From positions 4,154,001 to 4,218,000 of the forward strand of contig NZ_CP113975.1 of the NCBI RefSeq assembly GCF_026870155.1: DNA of 64,000 bases. Reading direction: 5' to 3'. Origin of the DNA: Flavobacterium marginilacus (GTDB lineage Bacteria; Bacteroidota; Bacteroidia; Flavobacteriales; Flavobacteriaceae). The first letter of the stretch is position 1. Every line of letters starts with the position of its first letter. Below the pieces are notes generated by a model. The model was not told where the DNA came from. It did not search any database and saw only the letters and a list, made by a program, of their open reading frames with translations. Shown here piece by piece: positions 24,933-33,989 of the stretch. Position numbers and translations under genes: made by a program.

Positions 24933-25042
24933 TAGCCCTGATCGGAGTGAAAATCCTTGTTGCCCGTGGTTCGGGGAACAAGATTGTAACGAAGAGCAGG
25001 AACCATCTGACCAAAAATACCTGATGTTTCTGCTCCAAAAAA
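24933..25042 (+). repeat. Dispersed covarying-hairpin repeat, copy B
   Basis: Begins TAGCCCTGATC and ends TGCTCCAAAAAA. The central stem CTTGTT-CCCG pairs with CGGG-AACAAG around TGGTT. The outer stem CCTGATC/GAGCAGG keeps pairing where copy C has CCCGATC/GAGCGGG. It lies just beyond the stop codon of the leftward porin gene at 25050. Confidence 0.85.
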
Positions 25043-25049
25043 TTAATAA

Positions 25050-26324
25050 TTATTTAAAAGAAAAAATCTGAGGATTCACATTAATCATAACCCATGCCCA
25101 ATTATTGGTGTGATCTACATCGCCACCTTTTATTCTTTGCATTGTATCGGTTCCAAACATTTGAGAGTAGCCGCCAGTTATATTGATAAATTTATGAACA
25201 GCGTAGGCAGCTGTACAATCAATTTCCGTTCCCAGATAGTTGTCCATTTCATTTCCATTAGCAGCTAAAACAGTATTGGCAGCACTAAAGACATGAGGCA
25301 GTAAAGCAAACTGCCATTTGTTTACGTTATAACCAAACTTCAAAAATACATCCTGCAGTCCTACCGAATTTTTATGATTCCCTACATAGAAATAATCCAT
25401 ATAACCGTTCAATCCGTGGTTTGTTCCAAAAAGAGGACTGAATGATTTTATATCGGTACTTGTATTGTCTTGACCTTTTCCAGATAAAAATTCATAACCA
25501 AAACCGGCTTTAAATTTTTCGGTTACAGCATAATTAAAATTAAGCGCAGCATCAAAAGCGCTCACGTTATAAGTACTATTTTTTCCAGTCTGACCATAAA
25601 ACCATAGATTTCCGTCCCAGGATTTACCTTTGGTGTTCATGTAGGTCCCGAAAGTCTGCATATAATCCACTTTCAATTCTGGGGTTGGTGTTGGAATTGG
25701 AGCTGTCAGTTTATTTTCGTAACCAGTGTTTAAGAACAACAAACTCATATTCAATTTACCCAATTCTGTATGATACCAGGCGTACTGCATGGCTTTGTAA
25801 GCGGCAACAGTATATTGTACGGCAATATCAGATTCTCCGTTTGCATTTAAAGCAAAACCTAAATCCAAATGGCTTTTACTGTTTTTATAGGTTACCAATA
25901 CAGCATCGTGGCTTTGTGCCTGCGGTGCCCAATCAGCTTCACCAAGGATACGCTGATTGTCATATGAAATCACCTGACGGCCTAAACGGGTACTCCATTT
26001 TTCATTAAAATTATATTGCGCCCACGCTTCAAAAACCTGAATACCATTCACATCCGATTTGGTATTTGGAGCAGCATCTCCCCAGACACGGACATTCTGC
26101 ATAGTAAATTTGGTAACAAATTGATCCTGTTTAAAATTCAGATTCAGACGCGCTCTTGAATTTATAAACTGCGCCGGTGTTTCTCCATAAGGAATCGGAG
26201 CTTTATAGCCGTTCCTAAATTCGTAACGGGGCTTAATCTGTAAGTTGGCATCAAACTCTTGGGCAAAAATATTCCCGCTGGCAATTAATACAGCTGCCAG
26301 TACCATTTTTTTGAACATTTTCAT
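25050..26324 (-). CDS. Alginate-export-family outer-membrane porin
   Basis: A 424-residue protein with a signal peptide (MVLAAVLIASGNIFAQ). It has a long beta-barrel pattern with the AlgE-like opening (IKPRYEFRNGYK, FINSRARLNLNFKQDQF, NVRVWGD) and repeated short strands ending WVMINVNPQIFSF. In Bacteroidota denitrification clusters a porin of this type often follows the nirK genes, and nitrite or nitrate passage is a reasonable inference. It is the last gene of the leftward nirK group, 204 bp after the SCO gene. Confidence 0.75.
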   Translation of the reverse strand: MKMFKKMVLAAVLIASGNIFAQEFDANLQIKPRYEFRNGYKAPIPYGETPAQFINSRARLNLNFKQDQFVTKFTMQNVRVWGDAAPNTKSDVNGIQVFEAWAQYNFNEKWSTRLGRQVISYDNQRILGEADWAPQAQSHDAVLVTYKNSKSHLDLGFALNANGESDIAVQYTVAAYKAMQYAWYHTELGKLNMSLLFLNTGYENKLTAPIPTPTPELKVDYMQTFGTYMNTKGKSWDGNLWFYGQTGKNSTYNVSAFDAALNFNYAVTEKFKAGFGYEFLSGKGQDNTSTDIKSFSPLFGTNHGLNGYMDYFYVGNHKNSVGLQDVFLKFGYNVNKWQFALLPHVFSAANTVLAANGNEMDNYLGTEIDCTAAYAVHKFINITGGYSQMFGTDTMQRIKGGDVDHTNNWAWVMINVNPQIFSFK

Positions 26325-26528
26325 TAGTGAAATTTTAATTTAGTTTACTTGTAATTATTCAGCTAAAAATTAATAAAACATAAAATCGAAATAAAACGAA
26401 ACACTAATCTCGCAAATTTGCACAAATTGAATTGAAGCTGTATTTGTGAAATTCTCCTCATTTTCATCTTGAATTTGTACTAATCGGCGACATTCGTATC
26501 AAACTTTTATCCAGCCGAATAGTTACGC

Positions 26529-27170
26529 TTACTGTACTTTAGCAGATTCTTCGGTAATTTTTTTAACTGTTGCATCCGAGTTCACACCTAATCCTTCCTG
26601 CTGATAAACCAATTCGCCTTCGGTATTAAAAACGCTTATGATATTGGAATGAGAAAAATCCATTGGAGATATTTTTTTATAATTAACAGCCAAAACCGCT
26701 GCAAACTCTCTGGTGTTTTCTTCTGTCGAACGCAAAAACAGCCATTGGTCACCTTCCATTTTATTTTCAATCGAAAAGTCTTTCAGCCGTTTTGGAGTAT
26801 CTACTTCCGGGTCAATACTAACTAATACTAGTTTTACATTTTCCTTGATATCGTTCGGCAGACGCGATTCGATATTACGCATATCTGCCACCAGACGCGG
26901 ACAGGCCGCTTTACAGGAAGTGTAAATCATAACCATTACAAGTACTTTCCCTCTCAGATCCTTCATTTCAATATTCTGCCCGTTTTGTGTAGTCCACTTA
27001 GATGGCAGATTGTAAATCGACAAATCAGAAATAGGTCTCTCTTTGGCAGCAATCTCTTTTTTGTTACAGCCTTGAAAAGCTAAAAACAGCGCAAAAATAG
27101 GCAAAACAAGTAAAAAATACCATTCTGTTTTAAAAATTCCTTTACGGTTTGGAGTTAAATTAAGTTTCAT
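26529..27170 (-). CDS. SCO1/SenC-family copper chaperone
   Basis: A 213-residue thioredoxin-fold protein from MKLNLTPNRK, membrane-anchored near the N-terminus (WYFLLVLPIFALFLAFQGC, with a possible lipobox Cys). The Cu-binding CxxxC is in IYTSCKAACPRLV and the third ligand His in DFSHSN. SCO proteins deliver copper to CuA or other copper centres. Here it lies in the nirK cluster, so copper loading of NirK is inferred. The start was moved in because the longer frame reads through the gap after nirV. Confidence 0.88.
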   Translation of the reverse strand: MKLNLTPNRKGIFKTEWYFLLVLPIFALFLAFQGCNKKEIAAKERPISDLSIYNLPSKWTTQNGQNIEMKDLRGKVLVMVMIYTSCKAACPRLVADMRNIESRLPNDIKENVKLVLVSIDPEVDTPKRLKDFSIENKMEGDQWLFLRSTEENTREFAAVLAVNYKKISPMDFSHSNIISVFNTEGELVYQQEGLGVNSDATVKKITEESAKVQ

Positions 27171-27207
27171 TTTTGGATTGGTTTTGGCTGATTTCAGAAA
27201 GTGCCAA

Positions 27208-27975
27208 TTAATCTTTGGCACATCTAAAACCTAAGTTTTTTGTAGTATAATTTGCTTTAAGGCTTCCCCTGAAAGCGTAGCGCATAAAAGCGGCATAATT
27301 CATCAGATCTGTGGCGTTTACAGATCCGCTTCCGCAAAAGAGATTCTTGTCAGTGTCTTTGTCCTTTCTGGATTCACCCGAAAGAAAAATGCTGTTGAAA
27401 TCCGAAGTCCATTCCCAAACCAATCCGTGCATATCATAGACACCCCAATAATTTTTGAAGGTTTTCCCTATCGGATTCGAATAGGTTTTTGGCTTTTCGT
27501 ACCAAGACAGAATATATCGATTGAACTCCTCTTTGGTACGGGCATCGGAGCGTTTTTCATCGGCCATAGCCACATATTCCCATTCGTCCATCGACGGCAG
27601 TCTTTTCCCTTGGCACTCACAATATTTCTTGGCAGCAAACCAAGAGACATTGGTTATTGGAGCATCGGCCAAATTATTTTTTCCGATACTGAAATCGCTT
27701 TCCCATTGATTCAGATAACTTTTATCGGCATATAATCCTTTCATTTTCGAACGGCTGTAGTCCGGATATTTTTTTACAAAGGCAAGATATTGTGCATTGG
27801 TAACCGGATAAACATCTAATTTAAAAGACTCCACTTTAACCGGTTTTTTAGTGGTGGCACCATAAAGGGGGACAAAAGTCCCCCTATCTATGAATACCAT
27901 TTTTGATTCTTGAGCAAAAAGAATACTGTTTATCAGCAATAAAAAGAAGATCATTATTTTTTTAAGTGGAGACAT
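27208..27975 (-). CDS. nirV: NirV-like formylglycine-generating-enzyme-fold protein
   Basis: A 255-residue secreted protein (signal FFLLLINSILFAQ) of the FGE-sulfatase/SUMF1 family. Family motifs are VESFKLDVYPVTNAQYLAFV, APITNVSWFAAKKYCEC, RLPSMDEWEYVA, GLVWEWTSDF and NLGFRCAKD. Genes of this fold next to nirK are called nirV in other denitrifiers; the function there is unsettled. It lies between the free cytochrome c and SCO genes on the same strand, with short gaps of 26 and 37 bp, so one operon is likely. Confidence 0.8.
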   Translation of the reverse strand: MSPLKKIMIFFLLLINSILFAQESKMVFIDRGTFVPLYGATTKKPVKVESFKLDVYPVTNAQYLAFVKKYPDYSRSKMKGLYADKSYLNQWESDFSIGKNNLADAPITNVSWFAAKKYCECQGKRLPSMDEWEYVAMADEKRSDARTKEEFNRYILSWYEKPKTYSNPIGKTFKNYWGVYDMHGLVWEWTSDFNSIFLSGESRKDKDTDKNLFCGSGSVNATDLMNYAAFMRYAFRGSLKANYTTKNLGFRCAKD

Positions 27976-28001
27976 AGGAACTCTTTTTGCTTTAAAATTA
28001 A

Positions 28002-28379
28002 TTATTTTCTTTGAGCTTTCACCATGGCTGCGGTAACCACTTTTTTACTATTGCCCCAGCTTGAGTAAACATAAGTAAGTACATCAGCGATTTGTTGGTC
28101 GCTTAAAGCCTGCGGAGGCATAGCCGTTGTGTATTTTTTTCCATTTACGGTTATTGGTGCAGTTGACCCTTTGATTACCTGTTTAATGGCTCGGTTTACA
28201 TCGGCATTCAGATAATCCGATTTAGCTAATGGAGGAAAAGCACCAGGAACTCCAGCTCCTGTAGCCTGATGGCAGGCAATACAAGTTTTGGTATAAACAC
28301 CTTTACCCTTGTTTACATCCTGACTAAACCCTTTCAGACTTAATCCAATCAATGCTATTCCTAAAATGTATTTTTTCAT
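28002..28379 (-). CDS. Secreted c-type cytochrome, copy of the NirK heme domain
   Basis: A 125-residue protein with signal peptide (YILGIALIGLSLKGFSQ) and one heme site (CIACH, about residue 35) with a distal Met candidate in TTAMPPQALSD. Over about 101 residues it is about two thirds identical to the C-terminal domain of the neighbouring NirK, including an identical [10 protein letters not shown] core (AFPPLAKSD shared) and the same end MVKAQRK. It probably delivers electrons to NirK. It lies 29 bp downstream of nirK. Confidence 0.9.
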   Translation of the reverse strand: MKKYILGIALIGLSLKGFSQDVNKGKGVYTKTCIACHQATGAGVPGAFPPLAKSDYLNADVNRAIKQVIKGSTAPITVNGKKYTTAMPPQALSDQQIADVLTYVYSSWGNSKKVVTAAMVKAQRK

Positions 28380-28408
28380 GACTTATAAAATATTTAAAAT
28401 TGTGTTTA

Positions 28409-29869
28409 TTATTTTCTTTGCGCTTTTACCATTGCAGGAGTTATAACCGTTTTGTTATTACCCCAGCTGCTGTAAACATAGGTTAAAACATCTGCGATTT
28501 CTTCATCTGAAAGATTTTGACTTGGCATCACACTATTTATTTTCTGACCGTTTACTGTAATCTCACCGCTCAATCCTCTTATGACAACTTGGATAGCTCT
28601 CTTAGGATCGGCATTCAAGAAATCTGATTTTGCCAATGGAGGAAATGCATGCGGCACCCCTTGTCCTTCAGATTGGTGACAGGCAAAACAAGTTGTCCCG
28701 AAGATTGCTTTTCCTGATTTAATTTGTTCAGGCAGCGTTTTGGCAACTGCAGGTTTAGTCTCTTTTTTACCTTCCGGCATATTTTGCACATTTCCGCCTT
28801 CAGGCAAATAAATTCCTTCCTGAGTCGTTCCTGAATAGATTTTTTTATTTTCTTCACCGGTTACTTTCAGCATTCCCAAGGCTCCTTTATTGAACGCTCT
28901 GAAAATGGAGTGATCCACCAATATAAATGTCCCAGGAACATCAACTTTGAACTCCACAATCGCAGAACCTCCCGCAGGAATCATCGTTGTCTGCACATTT
29001 TTATTGATTAAGTCACCGCCTTCGATGTGTACTTTGTCAAATATCTCACCGATAACGTGGAATGAAGAAACCAAGTTTGGCCCACCGTTACCCATAAAGA
29101 TACGTACTGTTTCACCTACTTTTGCCGTAAGGGCATTATCACCGGCAATCGCTCCCACTTTACCATTGAAAACCACATAATCGGGTTCTTCTTTCAAGGC
29201 TTTGTTCATGTCAAAAGGCTGTACTCCCTGTTCTCCGTAACTTCCTTTGGTATAAAAATCACCCTGCATCACGTAGTATTCTTTATCAACTGGTGGTAAT
29301 CCGCCTTCTGGCTCCACCAAAATCAAACCGTACATACCGTTCGCAATATGCATCCCCACAGGCGCAGTGGCGCAATGGTACACATACAACCCCGGATTCA
29401 GTACTTTGAAATTGAATACTTTTTCATGTCCAGGCGCAACAATTGATGAAGCTGCTCCTCCGCCTTGACCGGTTACTGCATGCAGATCGATATTGTGCGG
29501 CAATTTATTGTCTGGATGGTTTTTTAAGTGAAATTCCACTTCGTCGCCTACTCTGGTTCGAATGAAATTTCCAGGAACAGATCCACCAAATGTCCAATAA
29601 ACGTATTTGGTTCCATCAACCATTTCGCCTTCCTCTTCCTTGATTTCCATATTGACAACCAATTTCATCGCCGGTCGGTCACCAATTGGTTTTGGAACCA
29701 ATGGCGGCACAGTCAGTTCGGCCTCTTTTTGTCCTTCGACCTTTATTTTTTCGTAATAAGCTGCATCATGTTCCTCTTCTTTTTTTGCACAGGAAAAAAT
29801 ACAAATAAATGCAATTAATGCCAATGCCTTCAAGCTAAAAGGTCTGCTAAAATTTAATGGTTTTTTCAT
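28409..29869 (-). CDS. nirK: Copper nitrite reductase NirK with C-terminal cytochrome c domain
   Basis: Reduces nitrite to NO. It is 486 residues from [10 protein letters not shown], with a lipobox (FICIFSC). The two cupredoxin domains cover about residues 65-345. The type 2 Cu/active-site region is PHNIDLHAV (Asp and His) and [13 protein letters not shown]. The type 1 Cu ligands lie in [19 protein letters not shown] further active-site His is in [14 protein letters not shown]. Residues about 390-486 are a mono-heme cytochrome c (CFACH). This fused form is common in Bacteroidota. The start was set below an upstream ATG that would precede the signal peptide. Confidence 0.95.
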   Translation of the reverse strand: MKKPLNFSRPFSLKALALIAFICIFSCAKKEEEHDAAYYEKIKVEGQKEAELTVPPLVPKPIGDRPAMKLVVNMEIKEEEGEMVDGTKYVYWTFGGSVPGNFIRTRVGDEVEFHLKNHPDNKLPHNIDLHAVTGQGGGAASSIVAPGHEKVFNFKVLNPGLYVYHCATAPVGMHIANGMYGLILVEPEGGLPPVDKEYYVMQGDFYTKGSYGEQGVQPFDMNKALKEEPDYVVFNGKVGAIAGDNALTAKVGETVRIFMGNGGPNLVSSFHVIGEIFDKVHIEGGDLINKNVQTTMIPAGGSAIVEFKVDVPGTFILVDHSIFRAFNKGALGMLKVTGEENKKIYSGTTQEGIYLPEGGNVQNMPEGKKETKPAVAKTLPEQIKSGKAIFGTTCFACHQSEGQGVPHAFPPLAKSDFLNADPKRAIQVVIRGLSGEITVNGQKINSVMPSQNLSDEEIADVLTYVYSSWGNNKTVITPAMVKAQRK

Positions 29870-29901
29870 TTTATTTTTGGTTTTAGAATAGTACTTCAAT
29901 T

Positions 29902-29970
29902 AAGGATAATTATGTCTTTTATAGGGTAAAATTAAAATATGAGTTCCATAAAAAGGATGATAAATATCAT
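29902..29970 (-). promoter_or_regulatory. nirK control region: FNR-type box and AAGGATA palindrome
   Basis: ATGAT-AAAT-ATCAT (29957-29970) is a perfect FNR/DNR-type dyad. On the minus strand TAATTTTA (29934-29927) resembles the -7 element. The implied start near 29922 puts the dyad centre about 41-42 bp upstream, the class II activator position. AAGGATAATTATGTCTTT (29902-29919) lies just downstream of the start and matches the palindromes before norC and ric. Confidence 0.65.
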
Positions 29971-29986
29971 ATTTCTTAACTTTTTT

Positions 29987-30238
29987 TTATGACTTTTGTT
30001 TTAGCGAAATAACCAATACCGTGAACAAAACCAAAGTAAACGTCAAACTGATTTTCCAAAACGAATGTGCTTTCTTCAATTCCATAAACTGAAAAGCTAC
30101 TAACAGAAATTTAATAACCGCAAAAAACATTATCAAAGGAGCAACGATATTTGAAACCCCAAGCCAGCCAGCCACGCAAACAACTGTAAAAGTGATTATT
30201 AACAGTAAAATATAGATTAAAATTAATGATTTTCTCAT
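29987..30238 (-). CDS. Cytochrome c oxidase subunit IV-like small membrane protein (NorF-like)
   Basis: An 83-residue protein from MRKSLILIYI with three hydrophobic helices and the COX4/prokaryotic subunit IV pattern (FFAVIKFLLVAFQFMELKKAH, SFWKISLTFTLVLF). It follows the subunit III-like gene after 2 bp on the same strand, between the nor genes and nirK. By position it corresponds to NorF next to NorE in other denitrifiers; the role in NO reductase assembly or function is inferred. Confidence 0.78.
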   Translation of the reverse strand: MRKSLILIYILLLIITFTVVCVAGWLGVSNIVAPLIMFFAVIKFLLVAFQFMELKKAHSFWKISLTFTLVLFTVLVISLKQKS

Positions 30239-30240
30239 AA

Positions 30241-30822
30241 TTAAAAAAATAAATAAAGGATTGGAAATAACAGCAGCCAAATCAAATCACACATATGCCA
30301 AAAAGCACCGCAAGCTTCGATATCTTCAGCTGTGGTGTCAGAATTTTTCTTCGTCATTCCGTAATTTGTCCACGCCAAAATGACCAATCCCATAATCACG
30401 TGAATAACATGAAATCCGGTCAACAGCCAATAAAAAGTGTAAAACATATTGGTGTCCAATGAAATTCCGCTTTCGATTTTATGGTAATATTCAACACTTT
30501 TTAATGCCAAAAATAAAAATCCGCCAAGCATTGCCAATTTAAAATACAGAGATGATTTTTTAACTTCATTTTCCTTAAACGAATGAACAGCATTGGCCAT
30601 AAAAAAACCGCTAGTCAATAAAAAAACAGTGTTTAAAGTTCCGAAAACCGTATTCAATTCCATACGCGACTCATGAAAAACCGTGGCATTTTCAGTTCCG
30701 TAGTATACAAATGCCAGAAGTGCCATCCCGAAAGTGATGAGTTCCAGAAAAATGATGATCCACATCAGAATACCTCCTGGCGGATAGTAAATATTTTTGT
30801 AATTTATTTTCAAACTTTCCAT
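30241..30822 (-). CDS. Cytochrome c oxidase subunit III-like protein (NorE-like)
   Basis: A 193-residue protein with five predicted membrane helices and COX3 signatures (WIIIFLELITFGMALLAFV, TVFLLTSGFFMANAVHSF, FYWLLTGFHVIHVIMGL, ACGAFWHMCDLIWLLLFPIL). No terminal oxidase subunit I or II lies nearby. It is located between norD-side genes and nirK, so it is best read as NorE, a subunit III homologue accompanying NO reductase. Confidence 0.82.
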   Translation of the reverse strand: MESLKINYKNIYYPPGGILMWIIIFLELITFGMALLAFVYYGTENATVFHESRMELNTVFGTLNTVFLLTSGFFMANAVHSFKENEVKKSSLYFKLAMLGGFLFLALKSVEYYHKIESGISLDTNMFYTFYWLLTGFHVIHVIMGLVILAWTNYGMTKKNSDTTAEDIEACGAFWHMCDLIWLLLFPILYLFF

Positions 30823-31017
30823 TTGATTTTAGATTGAAGATTAACGATTTTAGATTTATGATTTTGGGTAAACGATAGAGGAATGATAAAAGATTTTAGA
30901 TGTTGAAAAACGAAGTCGATTATTTCAGCTTTTTCTTTTGTACATAACGGGAAAAAACTAATCCTTCTGCACTAAAATCAGAAATCAAAAATCGTTAATC
31001 AAAAATCAGAAATCTTT

Positions 31018-31983
31018 TCATTCCCAATCCAACAGTCTTTTTTCACCTTCTATTTTCTTAATGTCGGTGATATCCTGTGACATTTCGATTACGCCTTTGT
31101 AATTTTTATTAGCGTCCCTAACGGCAAAATAGCGGATATAAATCAATCTGTCTTTGTAGTTAATCCAAAACGACGATTCATTTTGAGTTCCTTTGCGGAA
31201 TTCTTCGAGAATTTTCAGTACCGTTCCCACACTTTTTGGCGGATGGCAAAACTTCACTTCACGACCGATGATTCCTGCACTTCTTGGAAATACGCGTTCT
31301 TCTCCGCGGTTGTAGAAAATCACCCTGTCGTTTTCGTCAACGTAAGTCAAATCCAATGGCATCGTTCTCAAAAGCAGATTCACCTGCTCGACCGTCATAT
31401 AACCCTCGTCGTAATGGGAAGTGTTTTCCAACGAAAAAGGCATTTCCCTTACGGTGAAATCTTCGCTCGGGTGTATGTATTCGACTTTTGGGAAAGACGG
31501 CGGTGTGTGCGAAAGCATCCAGCCTATTTCCTCTTCGCCTTTGCGCATTTCGATCCAGTCATTTTCGGTAAGAATATCTAGTGCGTTTGGAAACAGCACG
31601 TTTTCCTCCACACCCAACAATCGATAGATTCCGTCCACCAAAAAGGGAGTATTAGTTGCTATTCTTTCAGGATTATTCATTTTTACATAGTACTGAATCA
31701 AGCGGATTTGCTCTCTCAAATTATCGTGGAAAGACCACATTCCCTGCGACGGACCAACCCAGCCTTTTTTCTCCAAAAAAGGGAAAAGCTGATTTTCCTT
31801 GCGGGCAAAACGTTTCTCAATCGTAAGCAGCTGATTGAATATGTTGGTATACTTTGGCAAATCAATCGCTGGGTCAACACTTTGAATCTCTTCCAAAAGA
31901 GACACTATTAATTCTTTTTCCTGAAAGTAAATCCAAACGGGATGTCCTTCGGGCAATACTGGGGTATCTGTTGTATCTGTCAT
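31018..31983 (-). CDS. Hemerythrin-like/PAS-domain protein (DUF438-like)
   Basis: A 321-residue cytoplasmic protein from MTDTTDTPVL. Residues about 10-150 are an HHE hemerythrin-like helical bundle with His and Glu at regular spacing (EGHPVWIYFQEKE, FARKENQLFPFLEKKG, WSFHDNLREQI, GVEENVLFPNAL). This is a likely di-iron site that senses or binds NO or oxygen. Residues about 205-315 are a PAS domain (DLTYVDENDRVIFYNRGEERVF, IEMSQDITDIKKIEGE). There is no output domain. Its place between nor and nirK genes suggests NO handling or signalling. Confidence 0.82.
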   Translation of the reverse strand: MTDTTDTPVLPEGHPVWIYFQEKELIVSLLEEIQSVDPAIDLPKYTNIFNQLLTIEKRFARKENQLFPFLEKKGWVGPSQGMWSFHDNLREQIRLIQYYVKMNNPERIATNTPFLVDGIYRLLGVEENVLFPNALDILTENDWIEMRKGEEEIGWMLSHTPPSFPKVEYIHPSEDFTVREMPFSLENTSHYDEGYMTVEQVNLLLRTMPLDLTYVDENDRVIFYNRGEERVFPRSAGIIGREVKFCHPPKSVGTVLKILEEFRKGTQNESSFWINYKDRLIYIRYFAVRDANKNYKGVIEMSQDITDIKKIEGEKRLLDWE

Positions 31984-32017
31984 TTTGATTAAATTTTGAA
32001 CCATTTTATTTTTTTTA

Positions 32018-32142
32018 CCATTAAAGTATTAAGGAAATTAAGCTGGATTATGTTTCCTTTTTTAAGCTTTAAGACTTTAATAAAATTAAATTTCAATCTA
32101 TATTTTCACATTAACCTTAATGAATCTTAATATCTTAATGGT
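32018..32142. repeat. Palindromic repeat of ATTAAG words, copy 1
   Basis: The left arm ACCATTAAAGTATTAAGGAA... and right arm ...TCTTAATATCTTAATGGT pair imperfectly over about 26 bp with a loop of about 70 bp. The same word order recurs at 42332-42396. It separates norD from the hemerythrin gene and could slow transcription there. Confidence 0.6.
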
Positions 32143-32165
32143 TCATTTAAAAAAATGGTCTTGCA

Positions 32166-33941
32166 TTATTTTTGGTGTTTTATCTTCTCATATAATTTTA
32201 CTAGCGACTGCAACAGCTCGACGGGAGTTGTCAAAATCTGGTAATGGTTTTGCCCGAACATTTGGGGCAGATAGTATTTGGCTTCGGCCTCGATGGCTAA
32301 TGCGTAGGAATTGATGTTTTTTGAATTCAGTTCCCGAAGTGCCTGTTTTACATCATTGATTCCATATTTACCTTCGTATTTATCGTAATCATTGGGTTTT
32401 CCGTCAGAGATTAGGATAACCCATTTATTTTTGGTGTTTCGTTTGTCGAGGCGAACTCCTGCGTGGCGCAAGGCCGACCCAATCCGGGTGTAACCACTAG
32501 GTTCTACTGCACCCACTTTATGCTTGGCAACATTCCAATTTTCATCAAAATCCTTGATGGTCAGATAGGTTGAGTAATTTCGGGTTTTGGAATAAAAGCT
32601 GTCAATTGAAAAATCGATTTGGAACTCGTTCAGAATTTCCCCAAACAAAATCGAAACTTCTTTCTCTACATCAATCACACGGTTTCCAGAAGCATATCCA
32701 TCACTCGAAAGGCTAATATCCAAAAGAATCAAGATCGATAAATCCTTTTCTTTTTTTCGTTTGGAAACATAAATTTTGTCCGATGGCGTTCTACGGGAAT
32801 GTACATCGACATACAAGTCGGTTATTGCATCGATGTCGAATTCATCGCCCTGAGTCTGCCTTTTTTGCTGTTGCATTTTATTGTTGACATTCGTCAGCAT
32901 TTTGCGCAGACCCATCAGCGTTGAGGCATTCTTTGTTATTGTTTTTTGGTAGTAATCGCTGTCGGTTTTTAACTGTAGTTTTGGATAGACCTTGCAAAAA
33001 TTTGTTTTATAACTTTTTTTGGCAAAATCCCATTCATCGTAACTGTGGTGAAAACCTTTTTCGTCTACCGAAGCACTTTCAGAAATAGTGGTGTTCTCAA
33101 TAAAATCGGCCTGATATACGGAATGTGCCGTGTCGTCAACTCGGACTGTGAATTTCATATTCAGTTCTTCCAAAGCATCCTGATGGTCTTCGAGTTCATC
33201 CGAGCCGTCAAAATCTCGCCAATTTCCGTTGAATTCCTCAGCCGTTTCTACTTTTTCAAAATTATGAAGCATCACATAATCTTCCTGCTGTTTTTTGTCG
33301 AGTTCAACCGTCACTACTTCCTCAACAGCTTGCGCTTTCAATGTCGTTAAAGGCTGAATTTCGTTCGGTTTTTGAATCTTGTCCGTAAAATTTTGAAGTT
33401 CATTTTCAGTTTCGGCAACCACTTCATTTTTCATCCATTTGCCAAAAAGAAAAGAAAAATCAGGTTCGTTTTTAGCATCTTGTTTTTCGATAAAATGTTT
33501 TTTGGCTTTCGCCAAAAACTCTCTGTCAAACGCAAATTCATCGAACAAAACCGAAAGAATGGCTTCAGAAGTTTCCAATGCTTTTTGTTGCGAAAGAAGC
33601 AGGCTCCGCTCCGCATCTTCGGGAGTCCAATTGTAATTCAAACGCTGTTGAATGCTTAAATATAAAATCCTGAAGTGATAAAAAGCAAGATTCTCCTCTG
33701 TTGCTGAAAATTCGGCAAACGAAACCGGAAGGAAAAAATTATTGTTTTTGTAACCTCCTTCCCTTTCGGCAGGAAATATTTCGATTGGATTTCCCGTCAA
33801 GGCGCGCGCCATTATCGTCAGGCGTGACTGTATCTTGGCAAGGGAAACCGTTCTGGTTTCTACTTCGGGGCTTATTTTTTTTCGGCTTTTTAAATGCTTA
33901 AAAAACTTTCCGACTAAATATTCATCTATCTCGAAACCCAT
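32166..33941 (-). CDS. norD: NorD, nitric oxide reductase activation protein (VWA domain)
   Basis: A 591-residue cytoplasmic protein. The C-terminal von Willebrand A domain (about residues 400-590) has the MIDAS start LILLDISLSSDGYASGNR and a later VILISDGKPNDYDKYEG. The N-terminal two thirds are helical and acidic. NorD works with the AAA+ ATPase NorQ to mature NO reductase, probably inserting the non-heme iron of NorB. norQ lies 48 bp upstream on the same strand. Length and layout fit the Bacteroidota form. Confidence 0.9.
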   Translation of the reverse strand: MGFEIDEYLVGKFFKHLKSRKKISPEVETRTVSLAKIQSRLTIMARALTGNPIEIFPAEREGGYKNNNFFLPVSFAEFSATEENLAFYHFRILYLSIQQRLNYNWTPEDAERSLLLSQQKALETSEAILSVLFDEFAFDREFLAKAKKHFIEKQDAKNEPDFSFLFGKWMKNEVVAETENELQNFTDKIQKPNEIQPLTTLKAQAVEEVVTVELDKKQQEDYVMLHNFEKVETAEEFNGNWRDFDGSDELEDHQDALEELNMKFTVRVDDTAHSVYQADFIENTTISESASVDEKGFHHSYDEWDFAKKSYKTNFCKVYPKLQLKTDSDYYQKTITKNASTLMGLRKMLTNVNNKMQQQKRQTQGDEFDIDAITDLYVDVHSRRTPSDKIYVSKRKKEKDLSILILLDISLSSDGYASGNRVIDVEKEVSILFGEILNEFQIDFSIDSFYSKTRNYSTYLTIKDFDENWNVAKHKVGAVEPSGYTRIGSALRHAGVRLDKRNTKNKWVILISDGKPNDYDKYEGKYGINDVKQALRELNSKNINSYALAIEAEAKYYLPQMFGQNHYQILTTPVELLQSLVKLYEKIKHQK

Positions 33942-33989
33942 TTTTTTATTTTTTTGTGTACGGACAGCTCGCGAGCTGTCCCTACGGAA

